From NCBI RefSeq assembly GCF_003286085.1, contig NW_020825464.1, positions 1 through 64,000 on the forward strand: DNA of 64,000 nt, read 5' to 3'. Positions 19,884-31,909 of the stretch are shown here, one piece after another. A model generated the notes under the pieces. The model ran no database searches, had not been told where the DNA came from, and saw nothing but the letters and a program-made list of their open reading frames with translations. Within the stretch, counting starts at the first letter, position 1; each line of letters begins with the position of its first letter. The position numbers were made by a program, and so were the translations under genes. The stretch is from Drosophila persimilis. Lineage: Eukaryota > Arthropoda > Insecta > Diptera > Drosophilidae.

Positions 19884-22800
19884 ATGGAAAGAAATAAGCA
19901 ACATATTAAGCCTTTTTGTGGCGAGAAATATTCTATATGGAAATTTAGAATCAGAGCTTTGTTTGCTGAATTAGAGGTGCTCCAAGTAGTCGATAACATA
20001 ATGCCTAACGAAGTAGATGATAATTGGAAAAAGGCAGAGCGATGTGCGAAGAGCATTTTAATTCAATATTTAGGCGACGCATTTCTAAACTTCGCGGCAG
20101 GCGACATTTCGGCACGTGATATTCTGAAGAATTTAGACGCCATATATGAGCGTAGAAGCCTTGCGTCGCAATTAGCTGCACATAAACGTTTAATAACACT
20201 CAAACTCTCAAGTGAAATGACACTTTCGAGTCATTTTGTTATTTTTGATGAAACAGTGAGTGAGTTGTTAGGGGCGGGCGCTAAAATGGATGAGATGGAC
20301 AAAGTGGCACATTTGCTGCAGACTCTACCTTCAACCTATAATGGTGTCATCACGGCAATCGAAACTTTGTCAGATGAAACTCTATCATTAGCGTTTGTAA
20401 AAAATAAATTGTTCGACTACGAGACCAAATTAAGAAATGAAAGTACTGATACAAGTAGTAAAGTCATGAAGGCAGTTGTATGAAATAATAACAATTTTAA
20501 TAATCGTAAAACGTTTGGATCTAGAAACACACGGCAAAAGATATTATTTAAGGGAAAAGCTAGAAGTAATATTAAATGCCATCACTGTGGCAAAGAAGGG
20601 CACATGAAAAAAGACTGTTGCCAGTTTATAAGGTTAAATCAAAACAAAGAAAATTATAAACATAATAAACAAGCTCAGCTTGCAGCATCGGGCCACGGGT
20701 TCGCATTTATGATGCGGAAAATGAAAAAGAGTGATCAAATAAATAATGAACTCGGTTTTATACTCGATTCTGGTGCAACGGATCATTTGATCAATGATGA
20801 CTCGCTGTACGCCGATTGCATCGAATTGGAGCAGCCAATTAAAATCGCTGTGGCAAAAGAAGGCCAGTTTTTATATGCCACTAAGCGTGGAATTGTGCGG
20901 CTGCACAATGGACACAATATCACACTGGAGGATGTGCTCTACTGCAAGGAGGCAGCAGGAAACCTCATGTCTGTCAAGCGTCTGCAACAGGCAGGGATGT
21001 CAATTAAGTTTGACTGTGGTGGTGTCTCCATATCAAAAAATGGAGTAATTGTTGTTAAACATACAGGTATGTTGGATATACCTGTAGTCAAATTCCAAGC
21101 ATACAGTGTAGATGCTAGGAACAAAAATAATTATCGATTATGGCATGAGAGGTTGGGGCATATAAGCAATGCAAAATTGCTTGAAATAAAGAATAATAAT
21201 TTATTTAATGACAGTAATCTTCTTGTTAATTTAAAAATATCAGATGAAGTTTGTGAGTCATGTTTAAATGGGAAACAGGCTAGGTTGCCATTTAAGCAAT
21301 CTAAAGATAAAAGTTATATAAAACGACCCTTGTTTGTAATACATTCAGATGTATAAGGCCCCATTAAACCAGTTACACTAGACGATAAAAATTATTTTGT
21401 GATCTTCGTAGATCAATTTACACATTATTGTGTAACCTATTTGTTAAAATATAAATCAGATGTATTCAATGTATTTAAAGATTTTGTAGCAAAGAGCGAG
21501 GCTCATTTTAATTTCAAGATTGTCAATTTGTACATTGACAACGGTAGAGAATACTTGTCGAATGAAATGCGTGAGTTCTGCGTTAATAAAGGAATAAGTT
21601 ATCATTTGACAGTGCCACATACACCTCAGTTGAATGGTGTTTCGGAGCGAATGATAAGAACCATTACAGAGAAAGCTCGTGCTATGGTAAATGGTGCAAA
21701 ATTAGACAAATGTTTTTGGGGTGAAGCTGTGCTAACTGCAACATATCTAATCAACAGAATTCCAAGCAAAGCACTTGGTGATTGTAAAATGACCCCATAT
21801 GAGCTGTGGCACAATAGAAAGCCCAATTTAAAATTTTTAAGAGTGTTCGGTTCAACCGTGTATGTGCACAACAAAATTAAAAAAGGTAAATTTGATGAAA
21901 AATCATTCAAAGCTATCTTGATAGGGTATGAACAAAATGGACTCAAATTGTGGGATGTCATTAAAGGAAAAGTTATTGTTGCAAGAGATGTTGTCGTAGA
22001 CGAGACTAATATGCTTTATTCTAGAGAAGTAAAATTTGAAACAGATTTCCCGAAAGAGAGTAAGGAAAGAAGTCAACAAGAATTCCTGAATGAGAGTAAG
22101 GAATCTGATCAGCTTAATTTCCCGAATGATAGTACGGAATGTCGAATCCTGAATGAGAGTAAGGAATGTGATCAGTTTTATCTCCCGAATGATAGTACGG
22201 AATGTGGAATCCTGAATGAGAGTAAGGAATGTGATCAGTTTTATCTCCCGAATGATAGTACGGAATGTGGAATCCTGAATGAGAGCAAGGAATGTTTAAT
22301 TTCAGTTTAATTTCCCGAATGAAAGTACGGAATATGAAATCCTGAATGAAAGTAAGGAATGCGAAAAGCTGAATTTTCCGAATGAAAGTAGGAAAGGAAA
22401 AACTGATTTCCTGAATGATAGTAAGGAATTATATATCCCGAATGAGAGTAAGGATTGTGAAAAAGCTGATCGGCCAGATAATTGTCGTGAAGAAAATAAG
22501 GATACTAATATGATTTGTAGAAAAAGTGAGAGGTTAAAGTCTAAGCCGAAGGTGTCTTATAAAGAACATGATAAAAGCTTTAACAAATTTATATTAAATG
22601 CCCATATAATGTTTGATGAAGTTCCAAATTCTTTTGATGAAATAAATTTTAGGAATGATAAATCTGATTGGGAGGAGGCAATAAATACAGAGTTAAATGC
22701 CCATGAAATTAATAACACCTGGACAATTATAAAGAAGCCAGAAAACAAAAATATTGTAGACAGTAGATGGGTATTTTCCATTAAATATAATGAACTAGGA

Positions 22801-24162
22801 GTCCCAATAAAATACAAAGCTAGACTGGTTGCAAGAGGATTTACTCAAAAGTACCAAGTAGACTATGAAGAAACATTTGCTCCCGTTGCTGGAATTGCCA
22901 GTTTTAGGTTCGTACTATCATTGGCAGTCCAGTTTAATTTGAAAGTCCATCAGATGGATGTTAAAACAGCTTTCCTCAATGGTACATTAAGTGAGGAGAT
23001 ATATATGCGGCCTCCTCAGGGCGTACTATGCGGTGCTGGGCATGTATGCAAACTGAACAAAGCCATTTATCGGCTCAAACAAGCAGCTAGATGCTGGTTT
23101 CAAGTATTTGAGCAAGCATTGAAAGAATTCGATTTTGTAAACTCTCCCGTGGATCGTTGCATATATATTCTTGATAGAGGTGACATAAAGAAAAACATAT
23201 ATGTATTATTATATGTTGATGATGTAGTAATAGCGACAAGGGATATGGATAGAATGAATAATTTCAAAAATTATTTAAGCGAAAGATTTAGAATGACTGA
23301 CTTAAATGAGATAAAACATTTTATCGGTATCAGAGTAGAAATGTTTGAAGACAAAATATATTTGAGTCAAGCTGCATATGTAAAAAGAATTTTAAATAAA
23401 TTTAACATGGATAGTTGCAATTCAGTCAGTACTCCATTACTAAATAAACTAAATTATGAGTTACTTAACTCAGATGAAGACTGCAATGCTCCATGTCGTA
23501 ACCTTATTGGCTGTTTAATGTACATAATGCTGTGTACACGACCAGATTTAGCTACCGCTGTAAATATCTTGAGTACATATAGTAGCAAGAACAATGCTGA
23601 GTTATGGCAATGTTTAAAAAGGGTTATTAGATATTTAAAGGGAACTATTGATATGAAGCTTATATTTAAAAAGAATACATCATTTGAAAATACATTAGTT
23701 GGCTATGTAGACTCCGATTGGGGTAGTAATGAGATTGATAGAAAAAGTACAACGGGTTATTTGTTTAAAATGTTCGATTCCAATTTAATTTGTTGGAATA
23801 CAAAAAGACAGAATTCAGTGGCAGCTTCATCAACTGAAGCTGAATATATGGCCCTATTTGAAGCTGTAAGAGAAGCTTTATGGCTAAAGTCTCTTCTAAA
23901 TAGTATTAATCTTAAACTCGACAGACCCATTAAAATTTATGAAGACAACCGAGGCTGTATTAGCATTGCAAATAATCCCTCATGTCATAAAAGAGCAAAG
24001 CATATTGATATAAAATATCATTTTTCAAGAGAACAGATAGAAACTAATGAGATTTCTCTTGAGTATATTAATACAGACAACCAACTTGCTGACATCTTCA
24101 CGAAGCCACTACCTAGATTTGCGGAACTGCGGAACAAATTAGGACTACTACAAGAAGAATGA
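19884..24162 (+). pseudogene. gag-pol: copia-like gag-pol, broken
   Basis: One ancestral frame of roughly 1,420 codons in copia order: Gag with a CCHC knuckle (CHHCGKEGHMKKDC), protease (DSGATDHL), integrase (LWHERLGH, YIDNGREYLS, NGVSERMIR), reverse transcriptase (YVDDVVIA) and RNase H (SSTEAEYMAL, YEDN). Breaks: TGA at 20481-20483 where others have Arg; TAA at 21354-21356 for Cys; a frameshift near 22295-22310 shared with array unit C; a 6-bp in-frame loss near 24113; and Gly to Arg in the conserved IYGLKQA box. The 3' part (22510-24162) is open. It cannot make a full polyprotein. Confidence 0.9.
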
Positions 24163-24499
24163 TTCCAATTTAATGAAAACATGAACATGAAGCTTTATTA
24201 ACGAATTTATTACATTAATTCATATTTAATTTTTTTTTTGATTTGAACCAAAAGACCCAATGAATTGTTAAAATAATTTAATTTTATGTTAATCTAATTT
24301 TAAAGTGATCTGATCGGGTTTTTCTGGGTTTTCCCCGTATCCTTAGAGCAAATGCTAGATCACATAACACGTCCCAGAATGCACACCAACCACATTAGAA
24401 TAACAATTGAATGTTACCTTTTTAATTTAATGATGAAAACTTTTTTTTTATTTTTTATTTTTATGATTTTGATAATTAATGTTATTTTTGAGGAGGGCG

Positions 24500-24748
24500 T
24501 GTTGGAATACGCCTATTCCCACATGCAAATAATAACATTAAATAATATTATCGATATGTTAGGTATTATTATTATGAGTTAGTCTGGTCACACTTGAAGT
24601 GTCGACTCTCTCTCTTCTTTTGTGATCTCAAGTGTGTGGACCGGTGTTGCAGCAAAAAGTAATCAAGAAATACATAAATAATCTTTAAAGAAAAACATAA
24701 CTTGGTACTGTCTTCCGTTTACTAATTGTCATAGCTAGTCTACCAATA
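24500..24748 (+). repeat. copia-like 3' LTR
   Basis: 249 bp, same variant as the 5' LTR with a few differences (CACATGC for CACATTC; TAGCTAG for TAGCCAG). Confidence 0.9.
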
Positions 24749-24762
24749 GGTTATGGGCCCAG
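24749..24762 (+). other. extra primer-binding-site copy after the 3' LTR
   Basis: The 3' LTR is followed by exactly GGTTATGGGCCCAG, after which similarity to the leader stops (GACATGCC in place of TCCACGCC). This is either the remnant of a further tandem copy or a trace of an unfinished reverse-transcription product. Confidence 0.8.
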
Positions 24763-25023
24763 GACATGCCCCGGACTAGTACGGACAGGAAGCTGGAGGA
24801 CTCGCAGCAATCCAATGAACCGTTAAGCAAACGCATTGCGGGTGCGGGTGGGGAGGTTTCACTTTCACCACCCCTCGCTTTCGCCCTCGCAATAACCGCC
24901 AATTCATTTGAATGCCGTTGTCGAATTGGCAACATTTTGATGTGCCGATTGCACACACACACGACGCGGGCAACGAATATGTTTGCATATGTATACTGCA
25001 ATTTCTTGTGTCACTGTCACTTG
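24763..25023. other. unique host-like segment
   Basis: About 260 bp found nowhere else in the window, bounded by the copia-like end and a DINE-1. It has a moderately GC-rich left half, but neither strand gives a convincing gene. Confidence 0.5.
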
Positions 25024-26129
25024 TTATACCCGATACTCAAAATGAGTATTGGGGTATATTAGATTTGTGGTAAAAGTGGATGTGTGTAACGTCCAGAAGG
25101 AATCGTTTCCGACCCTATAAAGTATATATATTCTTGATCAGCATCAATAGCCGAGTCGATTGAGCCCTGTCTGTCTGTCCGTCCGTCCGTCTGTCCGTCT
25201 GTCCGTCCCCTTCAGCGCCTAATGCTCAAAGACTATAAGAGCTAGAGCAACGATGTTTTGGATCCAGACTTCTGTGATATGTCACTGCTACAAAAATATT
25301 TCAAAACTTTGCCCCGCCCACTTCCGCCCCCACAAAGGGCGCAAATCTGTGGCATCCACAATTTTGACGATACGAGAAAACTAAAAACGCAGAATCGTAG
25401 AAGATGACTATATCTTCTAGAGTGCAAAATCTGAACCAGATCGTATAATTATTACAGCCAGAATCACGAAAACAATTTCACTCTTTCTCGCTCTGTCTCA
25501 CTCTAACACACAGGTTTCATGGTCGGTTTTGCCAATTGCAAAATATGAGTTCAAGGATCTCAGAACCTATAAAAGCCAGAGCAACCAAATTTGGTATCCA
25601 CACTCCTGTGATATCGGACCTTGACCGTTTCCTGTCCAAATTTCGCCACACCCCCTTCCGCCCCCGCAAAGGACGAAAATCTGAGGCAACCACAAATCTC
25701 AGAGACTATTAAGGCTAGAGTAACCAAATTTGGTGCACACACTCCTTTAAGATGTCACTATAAAACGTATATCTCAGAATTTCGCCCCACCCCCATCCGC
25801 CCCCACAAAGGACGAAAATCTGTTGCATCCACAATATTGCAGATTTGAGAAAACTAAAAACGCAGAATCATAGATAATGACCATATCTATTAGATTGCTG
25901 AATCTGGATCAGATCAGATCATTTTTATAGCCAAAAGGAACAAATCAATTTGCAGTGGCTACGCAGCGCCCGACGTCACGCTCAGACTGATTTTCTGTCT
26001 CTCTCGCACGCACTCTTTGTCGTGTCGTTAAATATTAGCGCCATCTGCCGGAGGAGAGCCATACTGACTTAGTATCGGGTATAACCGTAGAGTTGCGGTG
26101 TCCGCAGCAACTCACAACGTTCCCCCTCG
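25024..26129 (+). mobile_element. DINE-1-type element, full length (D8)
   Basis: Complete termini and body, very close to D1 over its length (including CTGAGGCAACC and the shared open frames). This is despite a different flank, so D1 and D8 are close relatives or were moved together. Confidence 0.8.
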
Positions 26130-26490
26130 TTTTTTGTTGCCTATAATTCACTTTACAGTCCACCCGGGGGCGCCATGAAAAATTAGAAGAGTTTTTCTAA
26201 TCAATTACCGAAAACTTTGGGTGGCTGTAATTTAAATTATTTATTTGGCGGGGCGAAAAACTTGATACGCTCGATCTATTTCAAGGTTGGCGAACAACTA
26301 TATTTTCTTCACAATTCAAATCTCTTACTCTAGCTATCCTACGGTGGCAAAGCGGGGCGAATTCGCCAAGAGCGAGAGAGCGAGCTTTTATTGCGCTCCC
26401 GCTTTGCCCTAGCCTAACTTACACTAGACTTCATAATTCAGATCAATAACTAATAATTGTGGCCATGGATGGAAGGTCACGCCTCAAACT
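26130..26490 (-). mobile_element. probable LTR-retrotransposon fragment (LTR plus primer-binding site)
   Basis: On the minus strand a segment ends ...CTAATTTTTCA and is followed at once by TGGCGCCCCCGGGTGGACTG, which looks like an LTR end joined to a tRNA primer site. Further upstream on that strand are AATAAAAGCTCGCTCTCTCG and a possible TG start near 26489 (TGAGGCGTG). No coding remains and no partner LTR is present, so the call is tentative. Confidence 0.35.
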
Positions 26491-26886
26491 GGATAGATAT
26501 GGTCATTCTCTATGATTCTGCGTTTTTAGTTTTCTCGTATCTTTAAAATTGTGGATGCCACAGATTTTCGCCCTTTGTGGGGGCGGAAGTGGGCGGGGCA
26601 AAGTTTTGAAATATTTTTGTAGCAGTGACATATCACAGATGTCTGGATCCAAAACATCGTTGCTCTAGCTCTTATAGTCTTTGAGCATTAGGCGCTGAAG
26701 GGGACGGACAGACGGACAGACGGACGGACGGACAGACAGACATGGCTCAATCGACTCGGCTATTGATGCTGATCAAGAATATATATACTTTATGGGGTCG
26801 GAAACGATTCCTTCTGGACGTTACACACATCCACTTTCACCACAAATCTAATATACCCCAATACTCATTTTGAGTATCGGGTATAA
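26491..26886 (-). mobile_element. DINE-1-type element, truncated, reversed (D9)
   Basis: Keeps the 5' half (on the minus strand) to GTATCGGGTATAA. It lacks the 3' half, where it joins the LTR-like fragment. It sits at the same place beside the copia-like leader fragment as D6 and D11. Confidence 0.8.
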
Positions 26887-27090
26887 AAAAACTACACAAG
26901 AACGCACGCGGAACTAATTTAACAAGTATTTGTTATTAATTTAATTTATTTAAATTGGCGTGGACTGGGCCCATAACCTATTGGTAGACTGGCTATGACA
27001 ATTAGTAAACGGAAGACAGTACCAAGTTATGTTTTTCTTTAAAGATTATTTATGTATTTCTTGATTACTTTTTGCTGCAACACCGGTCCA
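26887..27090 (-). mobile_element. copia-like LTR/leader fragment (unit 3)
   Basis: Same fragment and boundaries as at 7127-7330, fused to the peptide gene. Confidence 0.88.
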
Positions 27091-27361
27091 TGTTCATGTG
27101 CCCTTCTTTGCACATCATCATCCGCATCAGCCAGTTGTTTGGTTTATTTTCATTTGGTTGAGCTTCATGCTCAACCATGCTGTTGATTTCTTTAACCTTA
27201 TAGAAAGTCTTGTGTTTATCTATGGGTTTCATTTCCCCGATTTGTTTATTATTCGCTAGACACGTCGGAAAATCATCATGAATGTCCATGATCCTGTAGG
27301 AATAGCTCGAGCTGAAGAATGAAATTCCCACTATGAAAACGAAATAAAGACGCGATAACAT
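27065..27361 (-). CDS. small secreted peptide gene (unit 3)
   Basis: Encodes the same 98 residues as the copy at 7305-7601, with the same signal-peptide-like start and LTR-derived end. The TATA box is at 27411-27420 on the minus strand. The 5' region has GGAATGG where unit 2 has GGATTGG. Complete identity of the product over three copies shows either recent duplication or constraint; the duplication is clearly recent, so conservation adds little support. Confidence 0.6.
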   Translation of the reverse strand: MLSRLYFVFIVGISFFSSSYSYRIMDIHDDFPTCLANNKQIGEMKPIDKHKTFYKVKEINSMVEHEAQPNENKPNNWLMRMMMCKEGHMNMDRCCSKK

Positions 27362-28190
27362 TATGCGAGTGTTAAATCGAACTGGTGGAATGGCTTTACG
27401 CGTTCGAAGTATTTATATCTGCTTTGCAAGCCTTGAACTTGAGTGTAGCTAAAGTCAACATCGCTATGACAGCTGTCCATGCTTCTAGATTAAATATTTG
27501 CATACATTTTTACGAATTTCTTAAAGTATTTACCTTTAATGCAATATTTAAAAGTAATATGTGTACGATTACGTATACCTCTGTTGTTTCTAGAGCAACG
27601 TAGCTGCCATTTGTGGCAGAGTGTCAGCGGGAGACTGGGGCACTGACTACCTTTCCCCCATGGGTCCTGTTCCCAGTAAATCTCTGTGAGCGACACGCGT
27701 GCCCCTCCACACACTACCCCCATGCAGAAACCACCACACACAAACATGAAACTGAAACTGAAACTGACATGAATTCGAAAAGCGTTTCCGGGCGAACATT
27801 AACACATTTATTTCTCGTTGTGGCGGCTCTGGGCTTTCGTTGGTCCCCAGTCGGCGGCTGAATAATTTTTTAAGTGACTTCTTTTATTTGCATTTAGAAG
27901 CGTTTATAAAAAAAGTCAACTGGGATTTGCGGGTGCGTTTATGTGAATACATTAACCAATTCGCAGATGCTGTTGGGGTTGTCACAGCGATGAGATAATA
28001 TATGGGATGCTGTGAATGCTCCGCAAGTTCTCGAGAAACTTTAAAAAATGTTATTTTATGTTTGAAATTCGTCTAATACTTCACAATAATGCTTACGGCA
28101 TTTTCCTTCAAACAAAGCGGCAAAAATTTCAAAATAATTTGTTAAAAAAGCAAATAAACGATTCGAAAAAGAAACCTATTAAACGCAAAC
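27362..28190. other. divergent intergenic region (unit 3)
   Basis: As in unit 2 but with the CATTTAGAAGCGTTTATAAA segment at about 27890-27910, shared with unit 4. Contains the peptide-gene promoter and the presumed Poc1 promoter and 5' UTR. Confidence 0.5.
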
Positions 28191-29432
28191 ATGCAGGGAC
28201 TGTTCAGAGATCCGGCCCTCGACCGCCACTTCACTGGCCACTCGGGCAGCATCACCCAGCTCCGCTTCAGCCCCGAAGGGTCTCAGATCGCGACGTCATC
28301 GTTGGACGGCTCTGTGATATTATGGAACCTGAAACAGGCGTCACGCTGCATTCGCTTCGGATCGCATTCATCGGCTGTGTATGGAGTGGCGTGGTCGCCA
28401 AAGGGCAATCTGGTGGCCTCCGCCGGCCACGACCGCTCTGTGAAGATCTGGGAGCCCAAGGTGCGCGGCGTATCCGGTGAGTTTGCGGCCCACAGCAAGC
28501 CAGTGCGTAGTATCGACGTTGACCCGACCGGCCAGATGATGCTGACAGCCTCCGACGACAAGTCCGTGAAGATATGGCGCGTGGCCAAACGCCAGTTCCT
28601 CTCGTCGTTCAGCCAGCAGACCAACTGGGTGCGTGCCGCCAAATTCAGCCCCAACGGCAAGATGATTGCCACCGTGAGCGACGACAAATCGCTGCGCATC
28701 TACGACGTCAACACTGGAGAGTGCACGCGCACCATCACCGAAGAGCGGGGCGCCCCACGGCAGGTGGCCTGGCATCCGTGGGGCAACATGGTGGCCGTGG
28801 CCCTGGGATGCAACCGGATCAAAATCTTCGATGTTGGCGGCAGCCAGCTGCTGCAGCTGTATGTGGTTCACTCGGCGCCCGTCAATGATGTGGCTTTCCA
28901 TCCCAGCGGAAATTTTCTGTTGTCCGGAAGCGATGACTGCACCATACGCGTTCTGGATCTGCTGGAGGGCAGACCCATCTATACACTGACTGGCCATACG
29001 GCGGCCGTAAATGCTGTGGGCTTTTCCCAGGATGGAGAGAAGTTTGCCACTGGTGGCAACGATCGCCAGCTGTTAGTTTGGCAGTCTAATCTGCACACCT
29101 ACGATGCCTCCCAGTTCGAGGCCAAGTCTGCCCTGCTCTCCTCCAGCTGCGACACCAGTGTAGCCTCCGTTTACCAGCAGAGCAACGCCAGCAGCACAGC
29201 CTTGTCGAACGACCACAGCATTCGCATCGATATGCGCGAGTCGCACGCCTATAATATTTTGGACGAAAACTTCCAGGTGCTTGACAGTGAACACACAAAG
29301 CTACCAGAGACACCAAAAAGTGCCAGCAAATCTTCTTCGGTTGGTCAGCCGAAAGCGATGCTGTCGCACGCCAAACTGGTGTCCAAGGAGTTGGACTTCA
29401 AGCCTCGCAGCACCAGTCCACGCTTTTTTTAG
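28191..29432 (+). CDS. Poc1: Poc1 centriolar WD40 protein, copy 3
   Basis: A full 413-residue frame with seven WD40 repeats and the same serine-rich tail as copy 2. It carries Val, Pro, Phe and Asn at the four positions where copy 2 has Phe, His, Leu and Lys, and one silent change (GTG for GTC in NAVGF). Its protein is identical to copy 4. The Pro in LEGRPIYTL is closer to what other POC1 proteins tolerate in that loop than His, but which state is ancestral is not known. Intronless and undamaged, so it could be expressed. Confidence 0.9.
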   Translation: MQGLFRDPALDRHFTGHSGSITQLRFSPEGSQIATSSLDGSVILWNLKQASRCIRFGSHSSAVYGVAWSPKGNLVASAGHDRSVKIWEPKVRGVSGEFAAHSKPVRSIDVDPTGQMMLTASDDKSVKIWRVAKRQFLSSFSQQTNWVRAAKFSPNGKMIATVSDDKSLRIYDVNTGECTRTITEERGAPRQVAWHPWGNMVAVALGCNRIKIFDVGGSQLLQLYVVHSAPVNDVAFHPSGNFLLSGSDDCTIRVLDLLEGRPIYTLTGHTAAVNAVGFSQDGEKFATGGNDRQLLVWQSNLHTYDASQFEAKSALLSSSCDTSVASVYQQSNASSTALSNDHSIRIDMRESHAYNILDENFQVLDSEHTKLPETPKSASKSSSVGQPKAMLSHAKLVSKELDFKPRSTSPRFF

Positions 29433-30210
29433 TTCACTATTAACTATTAACAAATAACTAGAAGAACCTGGCAATAATTAAAAATATCGATTCTCTATCT
29501 TAGAAGTTACTTAACTGTTAACAAAGCCTCTCTATCGCTTCCTGTAGCCTATCATCACCCAATACTACTGCACGTAAAACTACTTCCCTGTACAATAGAT
29601 CACAGCAAAGGGAACAGCAGAAGGAAGTGGACTACGACTACAGGAGTCTTTTCCATTACCCACTTAGATGAAATTGTTTCGTGTGCATTGAACATGATTT
29701 ATTATGACACATAAACAACAGCTTAACTTCCGGGTAACTTACACACACATATGTCTGAGACTGGGACTGGGACTGGGACTGCACATGTATGCGTAAAAAA
29801 TGAAGAAAAATGGCAAAATGACTGAGATATTGACTAAAAGCCCTGTGGCAGTAACAACACGACAGCTATGGCAATGGGGCAACCTCAACGGCACTTACCT
29901 TTTCCGCATAAACACCCTCAACTCTTGGTCATAATAGTGACCCCCTCTCCTACCATTTAGAGCACTACTCCTCCTCCTGGGAAACCCATGCATTTGAAAC
30001 AGGTTTGTCCTCTGGTTTCCTTCCTCTTTTTATTAGCCAGCAAGTTGTTCCTTGGACGTAACGCTACCTTTTTTTATGTCATGGAATGGGGCCATCATGT
30101 TCACCCGTGCGTCCAGTGGTCATCATTTTTCTTGCCCCCATACCGGGTCCTCATTCCTCCCCTGACTATCCATCGAAGCGGTAGTGGTTTCCATGTTAGA
30201 TTCCTCCTTG
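29433..30210. other. Poc1 3' flank (unit 3)
   Basis: Same flank as in the other units, with about three GGGACT units near 29758-29780. No gene. Confidence 0.5.
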
Positions 30211-30852
30211 TTATACCCGATACTCAAAATGAGTATTGGGGTATATTAGATTTGTGGTAAAAGTGGATGTGTGTAACGTCCAGAAGGAATCGTTTCCGAC
30301 CCTATAAAGTATATATATTCTTGATCAGCATCAATAGCCGAGTCGATTGAGCCCTGTCTGTCTGTCCGTCCGTCCGTCTGTCCGTCTGTCCGTCCCCTTC
30401 AGCGCCTAATGCTCAAAGACTATAAGAGCTAGAGCAACGATGTTTTGGATCCAGACTTCTGTGATATGTCACTGCTCCAAAAATATTTCAAAACTTTGCC
30501 CCGCCCACTTCCGCCCCCACAAAGGGCGAAAATCTGTGGCATCCACAATTTTGACGATACGAGAAAACTAAAAACGCAGAATCGTAGAAGATGACTATAT
30601 CTTCTAGAGTGCAAAATCTGAACCAGATCGTATAATTATTATAGCCAGAATCACGAAAACAATTTCACTCTTTCTCGCTCTGTCTCACTCTAACACACAG
30701 GTTTCATGGTCGGTTTTGCCAATTGCAAAATATGAGTTCAAGGATCTCAGAACCTATAAAAGCCAGAGCAACCAAATTTGGTATCCACACTCCTGTGATA
30801 TCGGACCTTGACCGTTTCCTGTCCGCCCCCGCAAAGGACGAAAATCTGAGGC
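30211..30852 (+). mobile_element. DINE-1-type element, 5' part (D10), left arm of a foldback
   Basis: Normal 5' end and body. Near 30824 it skips about 20 bp (CTGTCC joined to GCCCCCGCAAAGG), and near 30852 it turns into the reverse complement of the same family (GGCTTTCGTGGATACC). Confidence 0.75.
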
Positions 30853-31434
30853 TTTCGTGGATACCAAATTTGGTTGCTCTGGCTCTTATGGGTTCTGAGA
30901 TCCTTGAACTCATATTTTGCAATTGGCAAAACCGACCATGAAACCTGTGTGTTAGAGTGAGACAGAGCGAGAAAGAGTGAAATTGTTTTCGTGATTCTGG
31001 CTATAATAATTATACGATCTGGTTCAGATTTTGCACTCTGTAAGATATGATCATCTTCTACGATTCTGCGTTTTTAGTTTTCTCGTGTCTTTAAAATTGT
31101 GGATGCCACAGATTTTCGCCCTTTGTGGGGGCGGAAGTAGGCGGGGCAAAGTTTTGAAATATTTTTGTAGCAGTGACATATCACAGAAGTCTGAATCCAA
31201 AACATCGTTGCTCTAGCTCTTATAGTCTTTGAGCATTAGGCGCTGAAGGGGACGGACAGACGGACGGACGGACAGACGGACAGACAGACATGGCTCAATC
31301 GACTCGGCTATTGATGCTGATCAAGAATATATATACTTTATGGGGTCGGAAACGATTCCTTCTGGACGTTACACACATCCACTTTCACCACAAATCTAAT
31401 ATACCCCAATACTCATTTTGAGTATCGGGTATAA
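30853..31434 (-). mobile_element. DINE-1-type element, 5' part, reversed (D11), right arm of a foldback
   Basis: Reverse-strand DINE-1 from the middle of the body to GTATCGGGTATAA. With D10 it makes an imperfect inverted repeat of about 0.6 kb per arm with almost no spacer. The junction lies between Poc1 units 3 and 4. Confidence 0.75.
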
Positions 31435-31638
31435 AAAAACTACACAAGAACGCACGCGGAACTAATTTAACAAGTATTTGTTATTAATTTAATTTATTTA
31501 AATTGGCGTGGACTGGGCCCATAACCTATTGGTAGACTGGCTATGACAATTAGTAAACGGAAGACAGTACCAAGTTATGTTTTTCTTTAAAGATTATTTA
31601 TGTATTTCTTGATTACTTTTTGCTGCAACACCGGTCCA
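31435..31638 (-). mobile_element. copia-like LTR/leader fragment (unit 4)
   Basis: Same fragment as at 7127-7330 and 26887-27090. Confidence 0.88.
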
Positions 31639-31909
31639 TGTTCATGTGCCCTTCTTTGCACATCATCATCCGCATCAGCCAGTTGTTTGGTTTATTTTCA
31701 TTTGGTTGAGCTTCATGCTCAACCATGCTGTTGATTTCTTTAACCTTATAGAAAGTCTTGTGTTTATCTATGGGTTTCATTTCCCCGATTTGTTTATTAT
31801 TCGCTAGACACGTCGGAAAATCATCATGAATGTCCATGATCCTGTAGGAATAGCTCGAGCTGAAGAATGAAATTCCCACTATGAAAACGAAATAAAGACG
31901 CGATAACAT
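31613..31909 (-). CDS. small secreted peptide gene (unit 4)
   Basis: Third complete copy with an identical 98-residue product. The TATA box is at 31959-31968 on the minus strand and the stop codon lies within the LTR fragment. Its neighbours, upstream spacing and flank match unit 3 at a distance of 4,548 bp. Confidence 0.6.
   Translation of the reverse strand: MLSRLYFVFIVGISFFSSSYSYRIMDIHDDFPTCLANNKQIGEMKPIDKHKTFYKVKEINSMVEHEAQPNENKPNNWLMRMMMCKEGHMNMDRCCSKK

Larger units (their letters stand above)
19502..24748 (+). mobile_element. copia-like LTR retrotransposon, decayed single copy
   Basis: 249-bp LTRs (19502-19750 and 24500-24748; TGTTGG...CCAATA) flank a leader with a copia-type primer-binding site, one broken gag-pol frame and a purine tract (GAGGAGGGCG) before the 3' LTR. 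There is no target duplication: the left flank is ATATT, and the right LTR is followed by 14 nt of primer-binding site and then unrelated DNA. Confidence 0.93.

Noticed and set aside
30704..30941. Near-identical 72-residue frames on both strands
   Set aside because: Produced by the inverted repeat at the DINE-1 foldback.
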